Assembly: GCF_000340475.1 (NCBI RefSeq)
Contig: NZ_CM001792.1
Span: 1 to 64,000, forward strand
DNA from: Oceanobacillus kimchii X50
GTDB lineage: Bacteria; Bacillota; Bacilli; Bacillales; Amphibacillaceae
Direction: 5' to 3'
DNA length: 64,000 nt
Shown: positions 48,393 to 56,704 of the stretch, piece by piece
Layout: every line of letters begins with the position of its first letter
Numbering within the stretch: position 1 is the stretch's first letter
The notes under the pieces: model-generated
Told to the model about the DNA's origin: nothing
Seen by the model: only the letters and a program-made list of their open reading frames with translations
Database searches by the model: none
Made by a program: the position numbers and the translations under genes

Positions 48393-49237
48393 GCTATATA
48401 TATCAAGAAAATACACCTTTTGAACATCGAGCTATAGAGGATTTAAACTTTACCATCGAATCTGGCTCCTTTGTAGCTATTATTGGACATACAGGTTCAG
48501 GTAAATCTACACTGATACAACATTTGAATGGTTTAACCATTCCGTCTCGTGGCGAAGTGCGGGTCGGAGATTTTGTTCTTAACCAAGAAGGAAAACCAAA
48601 AGATATCCGAAATCTACGCAGTAAAGTAGGAGTCGTTTTTCAATATCCCGAGCATCAACTGTTTGAAGAGACGGTATATAAGGATATTGCGTTTGGTCCA
48701 CAAAACTTTGGTGTAAACGAACAAGAAATCAAGAAACGTATTGCTTCAATATTGCCTTCGGTGGGCTTACCTGATTCGGTGCTAGAACGGTCCCCATTTG
48801 ATTTAAGTGGTGGGCAGAAGCGTCGTGTTGCCATTGCAGGAGTACTGGCGATGAAACCAAAAGTATTAGTATTGGACGAACCAACTGCAGGTTTAGATCC
48901 ACGTGGACAGAAAGAAATGATGAACATGTTCAATGACATACATCAGAAGCAAAATTTAACAACAATATTCGTTACACACAATATGGAAGATGCGCTCAAG
49001 TATGCGGATAAAGTAATAATCCTGAATAAAGGGAAGAAATTTATGGAGGGAAAACCTCTTGAAGTGCTGAGACAAAGGGAAAATCTTCAACAAGTTCAAT
49101 TGGACACCCCAGAAGTTATTGACTTTATAGATAAATATAATCATCGTTTTAATGATAATCTTGTATATCAAAACGAATCTATTGTAGATATAGCTGCAGA
49201 GATGAAGCGGAGATTGGAAGGTGGCCGACATGAATAA
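48368..49237 (+). CDS. ecfA2: Energy-coupling factor transporter ATPase EcfA2
   Basis: A 289-residue ABC ATPase paralogue of the preceding gene. Walker [11 protein letters not shown] loop [10 protein letters not shown], signature LSGGQKRR, Walker [13 protein letters not shown]. The start is ATG 48368, after GGAGGA, inside the end of ecfA1. It overlaps ecfT by 8 bases. Confidence 0.96.
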   Translation: MDISFKNVSYIYQENTPFEHRAIEDLNFTIESGSFVAIIGHTGSGKSTLIQHLNGLTIPSRGEVRVGDFVLNQEGKPKDIRNLRSKVGVVFQYPEHQLFEETVYKDIAFGPQNFGVNEQEIKKRIASILPSVGLPDSVLERSPFDLSGGQKRRVAIAGVLAMKPKVLVLDEPTAGLDPRGQKEMMNMFNDIHQKQNLTTIFVTHNMEDALKYADKVIILNKGKKFMEGKPLEVLRQRENLQQVQLDTPEVIDFIDKYNHRFNDNLVYQNESIVDIAAEMKRRLEGGRHE

Positions 49238-50027
49238 TGCTTTAATTATCGGTCAATACGTTCCAGGAAACTCCATCGTACATCGTTTAGATCCACGTAC
49301 GAAAATAACGATCGTATTCTTTTTCGTTTTTATCGTTTTTTTCGCCAATAATGTTCCGAGCTATAGTTTATTAACTGCGTTTGCACTTTTATGTATGTTT
49401 TCTTCACGAGTGCCAATACGATTTGTCGCAAAAGGATTAATACCAGTTTGGTTTTTAATTGTTTTTACATTTATTCTACACTTATTCGTGACAAAGGAAG
49501 GTACATTACTTTTAGACTTTTGGTTTATAGAAATCTATTCAGGCGGGCTTATTCAAGGTTTTGCGATTTCATTGCGTTTCTTTCTGTTGATATTAGTAAC
49601 GTCACTATTAACGCTAACGACAACACCTATAGAGATTACAGATGCTGTAGAGGATATGCTTCATCCTTTAAAAAAGGTAAAGTTCCCCGTACATGAACTA
49701 GCATTAATGATGTCTATTTCATTGCGTTTTATTCCGACATTAATGCAAGAGACAGATAAAATCTCTCGCGCACAAGCATCACGCGGTGTTGATTTTCGTA
49801 CAGGTCCGATTAAAGATCGTGTGATGGCGGTCATTCCATTACTGGTTCCGCTATTTGTAAGTGCATTTAAACGTGCAGAAGATCTGGCAATGGCTATGGA
49901 AGCGCGTGGATATCAAGGAGGAGAAGGGCGCAGTAAATTACGTGAACTAAAAATTGGACCAAGGGATATCGGTATTATGGTTGGATTTGCAGTTATCGTA
50001 ATTACTTTATTCATAATAAGAATGTAG
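49230..50027 (+). CDS. ecfT: Energy-coupling factor transporter membrane protein EcfT
   Basis: A 265-residue membrane protein with about five to six helices. The two coupling motifs contacting the ATPases are [10 protein letters not shown] and [15 protein letters not shown] 49230 ([15 protein letters not shown]) was chosen over GTG 49221, which overlaps the GGAAGGTGG site. No S component is encoded nearby, as is usual for this group II arrangement. Confidence 0.95.
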   Translation: MNNALIIGQYVPGNSIVHRLDPRTKITIVFFFVFIVFFANNVPSYSLLTAFALLCMFSSRVPIRFVAKGLIPVWFLIVFTFILHLFVTKEGTLLLDFWFIEIYSGGLIQGFAISLRFFLLILVTSLLTLTTTPIEITDAVEDMLHPLKKVKFPVHELALMMSISLRFIPTLMQETDKISRAQASRGVDFRTGPIKDRVMAVIPLLVPLFVSAFKRAEDLAMAMEARGYQGGEGRSKLRELKIGPRDIGIMVGFAVIVITLFIIRM

Positions 50028-50053
50028 TCTGGGAAAGAAAGAGGTTGAAGGAA

Positions 50054-50815
50054 GTGGAAAGATTAAAATGCACGGTATCGTATGATGGATCTGATTTTGC
50101 TGGATTTCAAGTTCAGCCAGACCATAGAACGGTACAAGGTGTTGTAGAAAAAGCGTTGTACAACATGCATAAAGGTAAATCAATACGAATTCAAGCGTCC
50201 GGTAGAACGGACACGGGTGTTCATGCTGTTGGACAAGTAATTCACTTCGACAGCCCACTGGAAATCCCTGAACGAAATTGGAAGCAAGCATTAAATACAT
50301 TACTACCGGATGATGTGCGAATTCGAAAGGTAGAAAAGAAAACAGAAGAATTCCATGCTCGGTATAGTGTGAAAGAAAAAGAATATCACTATTTTGTCTC
50401 TAATGAAGAAGATCCTGATGTGTTCCGGAGAGAGTATGTTTACCACGAACCTAGAAAACTGGATTTTGAACGAATGCAAGAAGCTTGTAAATATCTAGAA
50501 GGGACACATGATTTTACGAGTTTTTCTTCAGCCAAATCATCGGTGAAAGGGACAAAGATTCGTACGTTATATCATGTTTCCTGTCACCAAACAGGATCTA
50601 ATATTGAATTTGTTTTTCGAGGAAGCGGCTTTTTATATAATATGGTACGCATTATGATGAGTGTCCTATTAGATGTGGGAAAAGGAAAACGAAATCCAAA
50701 AGATATTATCGACTTATTAGCGAGTAAAAATCGTCAACAAATAGGGAAAACATTAGCTCCACAAGGCTTGTATTTATGGAGGGTCTTCTATGAAGAAAAT
50801 GGCAGTGAAAAGTAA
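50054..50815 (+). CDS. truA: tRNA pseudouridine synthase A
   Basis: A 253-residue enzyme modifying positions 38-40 in the anticodon arm. The catalytic Asp lies in ASGRTDTGVHAVGQV. The start is GTG 50054, 9 bases after AAAGAGG; a TTG nine bases earlier abuts that site. It lies between ecfT and rplM as in B. subtilis. Confidence 0.95.
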   Translation: MERLKCTVSYDGSDFAGFQVQPDHRTVQGVVEKALYNMHKGKSIRIQASGRTDTGVHAVGQVIHFDSPLEIPERNWKQALNTLLPDDVRIRKVEKKTEEFHARYSVKEKEYHYFVSNEEDPDVFRREYVYHEPRKLDFERMQEACKYLEGTHDFTSFSSAKSSVKGTKIRTLYHVSCHQTGSNIEFVFRGSGFLYNMVRIMMSVLLDVGKGKRNPKDIIDLLASKNRQQIGKTLAPQGLYLWRVFYEENGSEK

Positions 50816-50835
50816 CAAATTATTTCACCGGCAGC

Positions 50836-50864
50836 TTGACTTTTACGGCTAGTCGTTATATTAT
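50836..50864 (+). promoter_or_regulatory. rplM-rpsI promoter
   Basis: TTGACT (50836-50841), 17-base spacer, TATTAT (50859-50864). It leaves a leader of about 110 bases before rplM, a place where Bacillales carry an L13 leader; a clear hairpin with T-run was not seen. Confidence 0.7.
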
Positions 50865-50978
50865 GGTATATGGCATTTTATTTCTAAACCATGATTAGCC
50901 CCGGAATCTAATTATGTTAGAATATAAATATTGACAACGAATTTAAATGAATGATTGATATATGGAGGGAAAACTATC

Positions 50979-51416
50979 ATGCGCACAACTTTCATGGCAA
51001 ATGAAGCGAATATTGAACGCAAATGGCTTGTTGTGGATGCTGAAGGACAACGTCTTGGTCGTTTAGCAAGTGAAGTAGCATCTATCCTTCGTGGAAAGCA
51101 TAAAGCTACTTACACACCACACGCTGACACAGGTGATAATGTCATCATTATTAATGCTGACAAAATCGAATTAACTGGTAACAAAATCAACGATAAAATG
51201 TACTATCGTCACTCTAACCACCCAGGTGGATTAAAAGAGCGTAACGCTAACGAAATGCGTACTAAATACCCAGAGCAAATGCTTGAAATCGCGGTTAAAG
51301 GTATGCTTCCAAAAGGACCTCTAGGACGTAAAATGGGCAAGAAATTGCACGTTTACAGAGGAGCAGAGCACAATCATCAAGCGCAAAAACCAGAAGTTTA
51401 TGAGCTTCGCGGATAA
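50979..51416 (+). CDS. rplM: 50S ribosomal protein L13
   Basis: A 145-residue protein starting [20 protein letters not shown] at ATG 50979, with GGAGGG 9 bases before. [16 protein letters not shown] and [20 protein letters not shown] are diagnostic. Confidence 0.98.
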   Translation: MRTTFMANEANIERKWLVVDAEGQRLGRLASEVASILRGKHKATYTPHADTGDNVIIINADKIELTGNKINDKMYYRHSNHPGGLKERNANEMRTKYPEQMLEIAVKGMLPKGPLGRKMGKKLHVYRGAEHNHQAQKPEVYELRG

Positions 51417-51435
51417 TTAAAGGGAGGTAAATGAT

Positions 51436-51828
51436 TTGGCACAAGTACAATACTACGGCACTGGACGCCGTAAAAAGTCAACTGCCCGTGTACGTTTAGT
51501 ACCAGGTACAGGTAATGTAACAATAAATGGTCGTGATGCACAAGACTATTTTCCATATGAAACTCAACTCTTAATCTTGAACCAACCATTAGCTGCTACA
51601 GAAACTCAAGGAACTTATGATGTTCTTGTAAATGTAGATGGCGGTGGATTCACTGGTCAAGCAGGTGCAATCCGTCACGGTATCGCACGTGCATTATTAC
51701 AAGCAGATCCTGAGTATCGTTCAGCTCTTAAAGCAGAAGGATATCTTACTCGTGACGCTCGTATGAAAGAACGTAAAAAATACGGTCTTAAAAAAGCACG
51801 TCGTGCACCTCAGTTCTCAAAACGTTAA
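51436..51828 (+). CDS. rpsI: 30S ribosomal protein S9
   Basis: A 130-residue protein whose C-terminal tail ([14 protein letters not shown]) reaches the P-site t[20 protein letters not shown] opens it. TTG 51436 follows AAAGGGAGG. It is the last chromosomal housekeeping gene before the prophage and is intact. Confidence 0.98.
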   Translation: MAQVQYYGTGRRKKSTARVRLVPGTGNVTINGRDAQDYFPYETQLLILNQPLAATETQGTYDVLVNVDGGGFTGQAGAIRHGIARALLQADPEYRSALKAEGYLTRDARMKERKKYGLKKARRAPQFSKR

Positions 51829-51844
51829 GTTTTTGGAATATCAG

Positions 51845-51876
51845 AAAACCCTCAACCCTTATGGTTGGGGGTTTTT
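51845..51876 (+). terminator. Terminator after rpsI
   Basis: AAAACCCTCAACC pairs with GGTTGGGGGTTTT around CTTAT, then T. It marks the end of host sequence or lies at the attachment site. Confidence 0.92.
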
Positions 51877-51919
51877 ACATTGTATAAAGTTTTTTAGAAA
51901 TCGCTCAAAACGGGCATGT

Positions 51920-51952
51920 AATACACACACAATACACACGCAATACACAAAT
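51920..51952. repeat. Three tandem 11-bp repeats beside the integrase gene
   Basis: AATACACACAC, AATACACACGC and AATACACAAAT follow one another directly, between the rpsI terminator and the integrase 3' end. Short direct repeats at this place are often integrase arm-type sites next to an attachment core. The core itself cannot be fixed without the right prophage end. Confidence 0.6.
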
Positions 51953-51976
51953 AGATATAAGAGAAAGCAGCCTTTC

Positions 51977-52999
51977 TCAAAGCATATCTATCGCTTTAAG
52001 TAGCTGCTTAACATCTTTGTGAGTATACACTTTATCTGTTACGTCTTTAGATGCATGTCCCATGATACGTTTTATAGACAATTTATTAGCATCGGCATTG
52101 TCCATTAATGTAGCAAATGTATGTCGGCAATCATGAGGTTTATGTTTCAACTCCAATTGCTCCATAATTCTTTTCCATTTATCTTGATAGTATGAATAAT
52201 AGCTAACCTTATTTCCTTGTCCATTAACAATTAAATACTCATTATTTGAATCCATTCTTTTCTCAATTAATGAGTGTATTTTTTTATGGATTGGAATTAA
52301 TCTATTTTTACCTGCAGAAGTTTTTATACCTCCTCGGAAAAAACGTTCGTCAAGATTAATATCTTTGTTTTTAATCTCTACAAGCTCTCCCGGTCTGATG
52401 CCGGAATAGATCATTATCAGAGCAGTATCTATATCATCTAATCGATCTAGGTTATCCCAGAGCAATTTAATTTCATCAATATTGAATGGTTTACGTGTGC
52501 TATTGGTGTTGTCTTTGGGTAACTCTACAAATTTAGAATAATCTCTATGTGTAAGATCATGTTCCATAGCATATTTATATAGTTGATTAAAAAGCACTTT
52601 TATTTTTCTTTTTGTACCATGCGATTTATCGCAGTTATCAATAACAGATTGTAAATGAGGCTTTTTTATTTCAATGAATTTCATATCATGCAGTGGCTCA
52701 CATCGTTTATAAGATGCTTGATAACCAAGCACATTCGATCTTGATATTTTATGAAACTTAGCTTTTGAAAAGCGTTCATACACTTCTGCAAAAGTTATTT
52801 TTCCGGATGATAGATCATAAGGGTTGCTATTATAATCTGCTAAAGCCACCATTGCCTCTTGCCTACTTTTATAAAAACCGAGATACTCATATTTTTGCTT
52901 TCCTTCATTATTCCATCCGGTAGTTATTCTAACAGCAAAAGGTTTCCTTCTGTTCCCAGACAGCTTATATATAGAACCGTACCCATTTGGATTTCTCAT
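51977..52999 (-). CDS. Prophage tyrosine integrase
   Basis: A 340-residue site-specific recombinase. It has an N-terminal arm-binding domain (GSIYKLSGNRRKPFAVRITT), a core-binding SAM-like domain and a catalytic domain. The catalytic residues are Arg in YSGIRPGELVEI, His-x-x-Arg in HKPHDCRHTFATLM, a GHA motif and Tyr in VTDKVYTH. ATG 52999 is preceded by AAGGAGG on the minus strand. It lies at the extreme left of the prophage next to rpsI, so attL is probably between 51829 and 51976. Confidence 0.95.
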   Translation of the reverse strand: MRNPNGYGSIYKLSGNRRKPFAVRITTGWNNEGKQKYEYLGFYKSRQEAMVALADYNSNPYDLSSGKITFAEVYERFSKAKFHKISRSNVLGYQASYKRCEPLHDMKFIEIKKPHLQSVIDNCDKSHGTKRKIKVLFNQLYKYAMEHDLTHRDYSKFVELPKDNTNSTRKPFNIDEIKLLWDNLDRLDDIDTALIMIYSGIRPGELVEIKNKDINLDERFFRGGIKTSAGKNRLIPIHKKIHSLIEKRMDSNNEYLIVNGQGNKVSYYSYYQDKWKRIMEQLELKHKPHDCRHTFATLMDNADANKLSIKRIMGHASKDVTDKVYTHKDVKQLLKAIDML

Positions 53000-53013
53000 C
53001 TAACAAAACCTCC

Positions 53014-53499
53014 TTAAACATAAGCAAGTGTTCTTCGTTTTTGCATGACTGCATTTTTTCTATTTTGATACATTTCAACTCTTCTTACAGAAAAACTATA
53101 GTCTACGTTAAATATGCGACTCACTTCTGCAGGTGTAACAGTGTGTAATTCATCCAACATGAAGGTTGGTACGCAAAAATAATACGTAAATGTGTTTGCT
53201 TGCCACTCTTGTAGTTGCACAAATTCATAAGGTAAGTTTTCTTGTCTACCTACATGCAAGCAGAGATGTCCTACTTCGTGTATCAAATTTAGCCATTTCT
53301 TAATTTCATTTGAATTTTCATTTAGAAAGATAATATATCTCCCTTTCTTTTTTACAAGTTCACTTTCGAACTCCCAATATTTAACCTTGATTCCTAGCCC
53401 CTTTGTGATTCTATCGATGTTTAAATCTTCGGGGTGATTAACTTGGAGTTTCATCAATAACTTTTGAGTAATTTTTTCAATTCTGGTAGTAGTAAGCAT
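53014..53499 (-). CDS. ImmA/IrrE family metallo-endopeptidase
   Basis: A 161-residue protein with the zinc-protease motif HEVGHLCLH near residue 90. In ICEBs1 the homologue ImmA cleaves the ImmR repressor and triggers induction. By analogy it may inactivate the prophage repressor at 54843, though here the two are separated by the bacteriocin-like pair. It shares a minus-strand transcript with the integrase, 14 bases away. Confidence 0.9.
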   Translation of the reverse strand: MLTTTRIEKITQKLLMKLQVNHPEDLNIDRITKGLGIKVKYWEFESELVKKKGRYIIFLNENSNEIKKWLNLIHEVGHLCLHVGRQENLPYEFVQLQEWQANTFTYYFCVPTFMLDELHTVTPAEVSRIFNVDYSFSVRRVEMYQNRKNAVMQKRRTLAYV

Positions 53500-53645
53500 G
53501 ATGTGACCCCGCTTTACGCGAATGTATGTTCTTTTTTTGATTAAAAAAATTTAGGTGATGCATCCTAAAAACCATGAAATCTCTTACGTTTAGATGAGCT
53601 TTATAGATTTTTCTATTTAAGAATTATTTAATTAATAACATACAT

Positions 53646-53686
53646 AATACTAACCCTTATTCCAATACGGAACAAGGGTTAGTATT
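53646..53686. terminator. Long hairpin, probable bidirectional terminator
   Basis: AATACTAACCCTTATTCC pairs with GGAACAAGGGTTAGTATT (17 of 18 positions) around 5 bases. It lies 58 bases past the 3' end of the small membrane protein gene on the minus strand, separating it from immA-int. It has no long T-run on either side. Confidence 0.65.
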
Positions 53687-53744
53687 AGAAGTATTTGGAT
53701 ATATCTGAACGATTGTGATTTTATACAGTAACTCACTAATATTT

Positions 53745-53939
53745 TTATCTTTTAATAGAATCAACAATAATATGAAATACCATTGCCAAACCGAATGAAA
53801 AAAATATTACAATAATCACATTTAATAATATACTCCAAAAATTATAAGTAGGTAAATATGAAAATAACAAAAACATTGGGATTATAAATATTAGATCGAG
53901 CCATCCCATTCTTTTAAAAATGCTTTTTATATCAGTCAA
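53745..53939 (-). CDS. Small two-helix membrane protein, candidate immunity partner
   Basis: A 64-residue protein with two predicted membrane helices (WLDLIFIIPMFLLFSYLP and ILLNVIIVIFFSFGLAMVFH) and a basic C-terminus. It starts at TTG 53939 with GAGAGGA upstream, 22 bases after the bacteriocin-like gene, so the two are probably one transcript. Small membrane proteins placed this way often give self-immunity to a bacteriocin. No family was recognised; the role is inferred from context. Confidence 0.6.
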   Translation of the reverse strand: MTDIKSIFKRMGWLDLIFIIPMFLLFSYLPTYNFWSILLNVIIVIFFSFGLAMVFHIIVDSIKR

Positions 53940-53961
53940 TTAAAACATCCTCTCACCGCCG

Positions 53962-54651
53962 TTACGAAAGCACTTTACAAGCTTTATCTTTTCCTCCATA
54001 CTTATCTACCGCCGTTTGGAAAAGATATCTGCATGCATTGCCGCCAGCAAACCCTGCAGCTACACCAAAAGGTCCGGATACTAGAGCGCCAGCAGCTCCT
54101 GCAGCAGCAGCTACAGCAAGACAAGCTATGTAACTAGAAAAAATACAAGCCCATTTAAAAGCTGCTTTATTAATACCTGATGATGATAAGAGCTGGATAC
54201 CATCATTTTCAGGGTGTCTATCCATGTAAGTTTCTTCCTTAACAACGTTTCCATATTTATCAACTTCCGAACTTAATATAAAGATATTACTCATATCATA
54301 TAATTCAAAAGTAGCGTTTCCATTATCTTTCTCTGCCTGTACACTATAATACTTAATTTCGTTTCCCTCTAAGTAAAAATTATAATAACGGTTATTTTCA
54401 GTATTCTTAGCATTAATAAAACTAACGTTTTCACTTATAACTTTATAATTATTATCTAGCAAATTATCTCTTGTAATTCCTACATTACCCAATGCTTCAT
54501 CTAGATTAGTTACTGTAGTTAAGTCAACTTCTTCTAGGTCATCGAAGTCTATTAAATCGTCATTTTGCTTAGTTGCCGCGCTGACATTTGGTAAAACTGT
54601 AGTAATACTCACTAACACAATCATAAAGGTAATAATAAGTTTTTTAAACAT
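53962..54651 (-). CDS. Secreted bacteriocin-like protein with Cys-containing, Ala/Gly-rich C-terminal domain
   Basis: A 229-residue protein. Residues 1-26 are a classic Sec signal peptide (KKLIITFMIVLVSITTVL, cleavage near VSA-A). Residues about 27-155 are acidic and polar, like a propeptide. The last 70 residues change character: WACIFSSYIACLAVAAAAGA, then GPFGVAAGFAGGNACRYLF, with four cysteines and a Lys-rich end. This resembles halocin-C8-like or other membrane-active bacteriocin cores released from a long precursor, but no homologue can be named with certainty. AGGAGG precedes ATG 54651. It sits between immunity genes and integrase, a usual place for lysogenic-conversion genes. Confidence 0.6.
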   Translation of the reverse strand: MFKKLIITFMIVLVSITTVLPNVSAATKQNDDLIDFDDLEEVDLTTVTNLDEALGNVGITRDNLLDNNYKVISENVSFINAKNTENNRYYNFYLEGNEIKYYSVQAEKDNGNATFELYDMSNIFILSSEVDKYGNVVKEETYMDRHPENDGIQLLSSSGINKAAFKWACIFSSYIACLAVAAAAGAAGALVSGPFGVAAGFAGGNACRYLFQTAVDKYGGKDKACKVLS

Positions 54652-54802
54652 GAAAATCCTCCTAAATAGAAAATAATTTTTGTTACAAATGTCATGGTAA
54701 AGTAATATTTGTAATAAATCAATGCAATTTGTTTAATCATTAGAAATTTTGGTTATTTCTGACTATAATTTTATAACGTTTTTTGTCAGTTTATCTTTTC
54801 AT

Positions 54803-54830
54803 AAAAAAGGTGCACAAAAATGTGCACCTA
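54803..54830 (-). terminator. Terminator of the prophage repressor gene
   Basis: On the minus strand GGTGCACA pairs with TGTGCACC around a T-rich loop and is followed by TTTTTT. It ends the repressor transcript before the bacteriocin-like gene, which therefore needs its own promoter. TTGCAT-N17-TACTTT in the 150-base gap is one candidate. Confidence 0.9.
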
Positions 54831-54842
54831 AAATGTATATTT

Positions 54843-55190
54843 TTAATCATCTTCTTTAAAAGCTTCCCATATCTTTTTAAGTCTACGTAGGTCTTCTTCT
54901 TTACTTTTAGGTAATTCTTTATACCATCTCTCTAAGTCTGGGTCATTTTTAAAAGCTTCAAATGCCTCATCCTCAGTTAAGTGAGGTTGATCGCTATGTC
55001 CTAAAAGATAATCAATAGTAACATTATAGAAGTTAGCTAACGCCTTAAGGATTTCATAGTCAGGTGTCCTAGTCCCTCTCTCATATGCTGTGTAAGCTGG
55101 TCTTGTTATTCCTATAATTTTCGAAATGTCTTCTTGGGTTTTTCTTTTGGATTTTCTAAGTTCAATTAATCTATTTTGAAAAGTGGCCAT
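54843..55190 (-). CDS. Prophage cI-like repressor (XRE family HTH)
   Basis: A 115-residue protein with an N-terminal helix-turn-helix of the XRE type (RLIELRKSKRKTQEDISKII, GITRPAYTAYERGTRTPDYE) and an acidic, charged C-terminal half (SDQPHLTEDEAFEAF, KSKEEDLRRLKKIWEAF). ATG 55190 is preceded by AGGAGGG. It is transcribed away from the Cro-like gene at 55342, with four operator copies between. Similar repressors pair with ImmA/IrrE proteases. Confidence 0.9.
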   Translation of the reverse strand: MATFQNRLIELRKSKRKTQEDISKIIGITRPAYTAYERGTRTPDYEILKALANFYNVTIDYLLGHSDQPHLTEDEAFEAFKNDPDLERWYKELPKSKEEDLRRLKKIWEAFKEDD

Positions 55191-55220
55191 TACCTAACTC
55201 CCTCCTAAAACAATAATATA

Positions 55221-55328
55221 GTAACAAAACGTTACTTTAAATATTATGTAACAAATAGAAACTTTTTATTCTTTTTTTATTGACAAAGTAACTAAATGAT
55301 ACTATTATTTAATGTAACGAAACGAAAC
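55221..55328. promoter_or_regulatory. Prophage immunity region: four operators and rightward promoter
   Basis: Four 15-bp copies with consensus GTAAC-N5-G(A/T)(T/A)AC: GTAACAAAACGTTAC (55221-55235, a near-perfect palindrome), GTAACAAATAGAAAC (55248-55262), GTAACTAAATGATAC (55288-55302) and GTAACGAAACGAAAC (55314-55328). A strong promoter, TTGACA (55280-55285), 17 bases, TATTAT (55303-55308), reads rightward, and the third operator fills its spacer exactly. Repressor bound there would block early transcription. The leftward promoter is probably near operators 1 and 2. Confidence 0.88.
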
Positions 55329-55341
55329 AGGAGGTGTAAAT

Positions 55342-55569
55342 GTGCGTCAATGGCTAAAAGAAAAAAGGATAAGAAAAGGTCTGACTCAGTTTGAAGTTGC
55401 TAGAAAATCTGATATTGAAAGATCTTATTTTACAATGATAGAACAAGGAAGAAGAAACCCTAGTGTATTAGTTGCCAAAAAGATAGCATCTTCTTTGGAT
55501 TTTGAGTGGACTCTTTTTTTTGATTATCAATGTAACGATTCGAAACATATCATTAAGGAGGTTATATAA
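55342..55569 (+). CDS. Cro-like XRE family regulator
   Basis: A 75-residue helix-turn-helix protein (WLKEKRIRKGLTQFEVARKS, then DIERSYFTMIEQGRRNPSVL). GTG 55342 lies 6-7 bases after AGGAGGTG. First gene of the rightward early operon and divergent from the repressor, the classic cro position. It probably binds the same operators with a different preference. Confidence 0.88.
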   Translation: MRQWLKEKRIRKGLTQFEVARKSDIERSYFTMIEQGRRNPSVLVAKKIASSLDFEWTLFFDYQCNDSKHIIKEVI

Positions 55570-55770
55570 ATGAAAAAACGCATTGATCAATTAGAAAAGC
55601 GAATTAAAAAGCTGGAAAAGCAAATCGCCGAAAAATCGACGATAAGCTTTGATTCACCAAATCAAGAAACTGAATATTTATTCCCTGGTATGAGCTTTAA
55701 ATATCCTCCAGTTTCAAAAGAAGAGTATATCAATGCATATAAAGAGTACGTCCGTAGATGTTCATCCTAA
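55570..55770 (+). CDS. Small coiled-coil phage protein
   Basis: A 66-residue protein whose first 22 residues form a heptad coiled coil (KKRIDQLEKRIKKLEKQIAE), followed by an aromatic, proline-containing segment. AAGGAGG lies within the end of the preceding gene. Family not recognised. Its stop overlaps by three to four bases the stop of a convergent minus-strand gene. Confidence 0.65.
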   Translation: MKKRIDQLEKRIKKLEKQIAEKSTISFDSPNQETEYLFPGMSFKYPPVSKEEYINAYKEYVRRCSS

Positions 55771-56042
55771 TATCCGTATTCTTTTAGCGCATCATTTAGT
55801 GGTTCTTCGTTAGTTACACAATCTGATATTTCTGTAATAACAGTACGTTTATTCTGACAAATAGTCTCAATTTCAGCAAGAATCTTACCTATAGAAAGAT
55901 CAGATTGAATCAATATAAGGTTTGGGAAAATTTGAAACCATGTTTTGGGACTAAGATGCTCAATTCTACTTCTTATAGCATTGTCTAATGATTCATTGTT
56001 TAAATCTTCTTCCCGAAAAGATATTAGATATTTTTTTAACAA
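55767..56042 (-). CDS. Small protein, possible Cas2/VapD/SinR-like ferredoxin fold
   Basis: A 91-residue protein on the minus strand within a rightward operon. It starts at TTG 56042, with a strong AAGGAGGTG site 6 bases upstream. The pattern KYLISF at the N-terminus, then a tryptophan, then NLILIQSDLSIGKILAEIET and KRTVITEIS resembles small phage and plasmid proteins of the Cas2/VapD-like or so-called SinR family. This is a pattern impression only. Its opposite orientation suggests a separately expressed accessory gene. Confidence 0.55.
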   Translation of the reverse strand: MLKKYLISFREEDLNNESLDNAIRSRIEHLSPKTWFQIFPNLILIQSDLSIGKILAEIETICQNKRTVITEISDCVTNEEPLNDALKEYGY

Positions 56043-56282
56043 ATGTTACACCTCCTTCCTGTATAGATAATTCGACAGAAAAGGACAAAATTCCTATTAG
56101 GAGGTACAAATTTCAAGAAGTTATTTAACCCCTTAATCCACCAAGCTAAGGGGGCATGAAAGCAAACAGAAAACCAACTGAGGGGTCTGTAATTACATTA
56201 TAACTTCACAACCTAAGAGTTACTGTGCAACCCCTGCATATATGACAAATGTGCAGACAATGCACAAGGGGGGTGAAATAGA
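56043..56282 (+). other. Structured intergenic region before the second XRE gene
   Basis: Contains a CCCCTTA/TAAGGGG stem (56131-56156) and several TGTGCA/TGCACA copies (56224-56270). ACCCCT at 56229-56236 could pair with the AGGGGGG ribosome-binding site at 56270-56276 of the next gene. No gene is seen. Function unknown. Confidence 0.4.
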
Positions 56283-56627
56283 TTGCTAGGTTACAAGCAA
56301 GGTGAACTACAACTGGAAGAATTAAGCGATGAGGAAATAGGAAAACAGCTTAAAAAGATGAGAAAGCGCAAGGGTTGGAGTCAAGAAAAGTTGGGTTCAA
56401 AAATGCATCTATCTAGAAGTAATATCTCAAGAATGGAAAGTGGTAAGTTACCAATTCGCATCGCAGAGTTTAACAGATGGGTTAATCGAACAGGAGCGCA
56501 CGATTTAGCGATGTCTGTACTGTTCAACATAGACCCTAATGTAGCGATTGAGATCTTATCAAATATAGTCAACACAGGAACAGGCATAGGAACCATCTTA
56601 CTAAGTTTAGGAGGGATGATTATATGA
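56283..56627 (+). CDS. XRE family regulator with hydrophobic tail
   Basis: A 114-residue protein. A helix-turn-helix occupies residues 20-65 (QLKKMRKRKGWSQEKLGSKM, HLSRSNISRMESG). The last 30 residues are hydrophobic (IGTILLSLGGMII) and may be a membrane or dimer segment. The start is TTG 56283 after AAGGGGGGTG. It is coupled to a 22-residue peptide gene that begins inside its end. Confidence 0.75.
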   Translation: MLGYKQGELQLEELSDEEIGKQLKKMRKRKGWSQEKLGSKMHLSRSNISRMESGKLPIRIAEFNRWVNRTGAHDLAMSVLFNIDPNVAIEILSNIVNTGTGIGTILLSLGGMII

Positions 56628-56692
56628 AAGATGACGGAGTAGCTTATATCGGTATTATCATTTTGTTTTTCTTATTAATCAACCATTTATAG
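56624..56692 (+). CDS. 22-residue membrane peptide
   Basis: Starts at ATG 56624 overlapping the stop of the preceding gene by ATGA, with AGGAGGG upstream. The peptide is almost a single hydrophobic helix (VAYIGIIILFFLLINHL). The TAG stop is part of the next gene's TAGGAGG site. Size and packing make it a plausible real small gene; function unknown. Confidence 0.45.
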   Translation: MKDDGVAYIGIIILFFLLINHL

Positions 56693-56704
56693 GAGGTCAT
56701 TTAA

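Noticed and set aside
51920..51952. Tandem repeats as a possible CRISPR array
   Set aside because: The units are 11 bp with no spacers and no cas genes nearby; an integrase-site role fits better.
54652..54802. Another small gene between the bacteriocin-like gene and the repressor
   Set aside because: No frame with a start and ribosome site was found; the region looks like a promoter.
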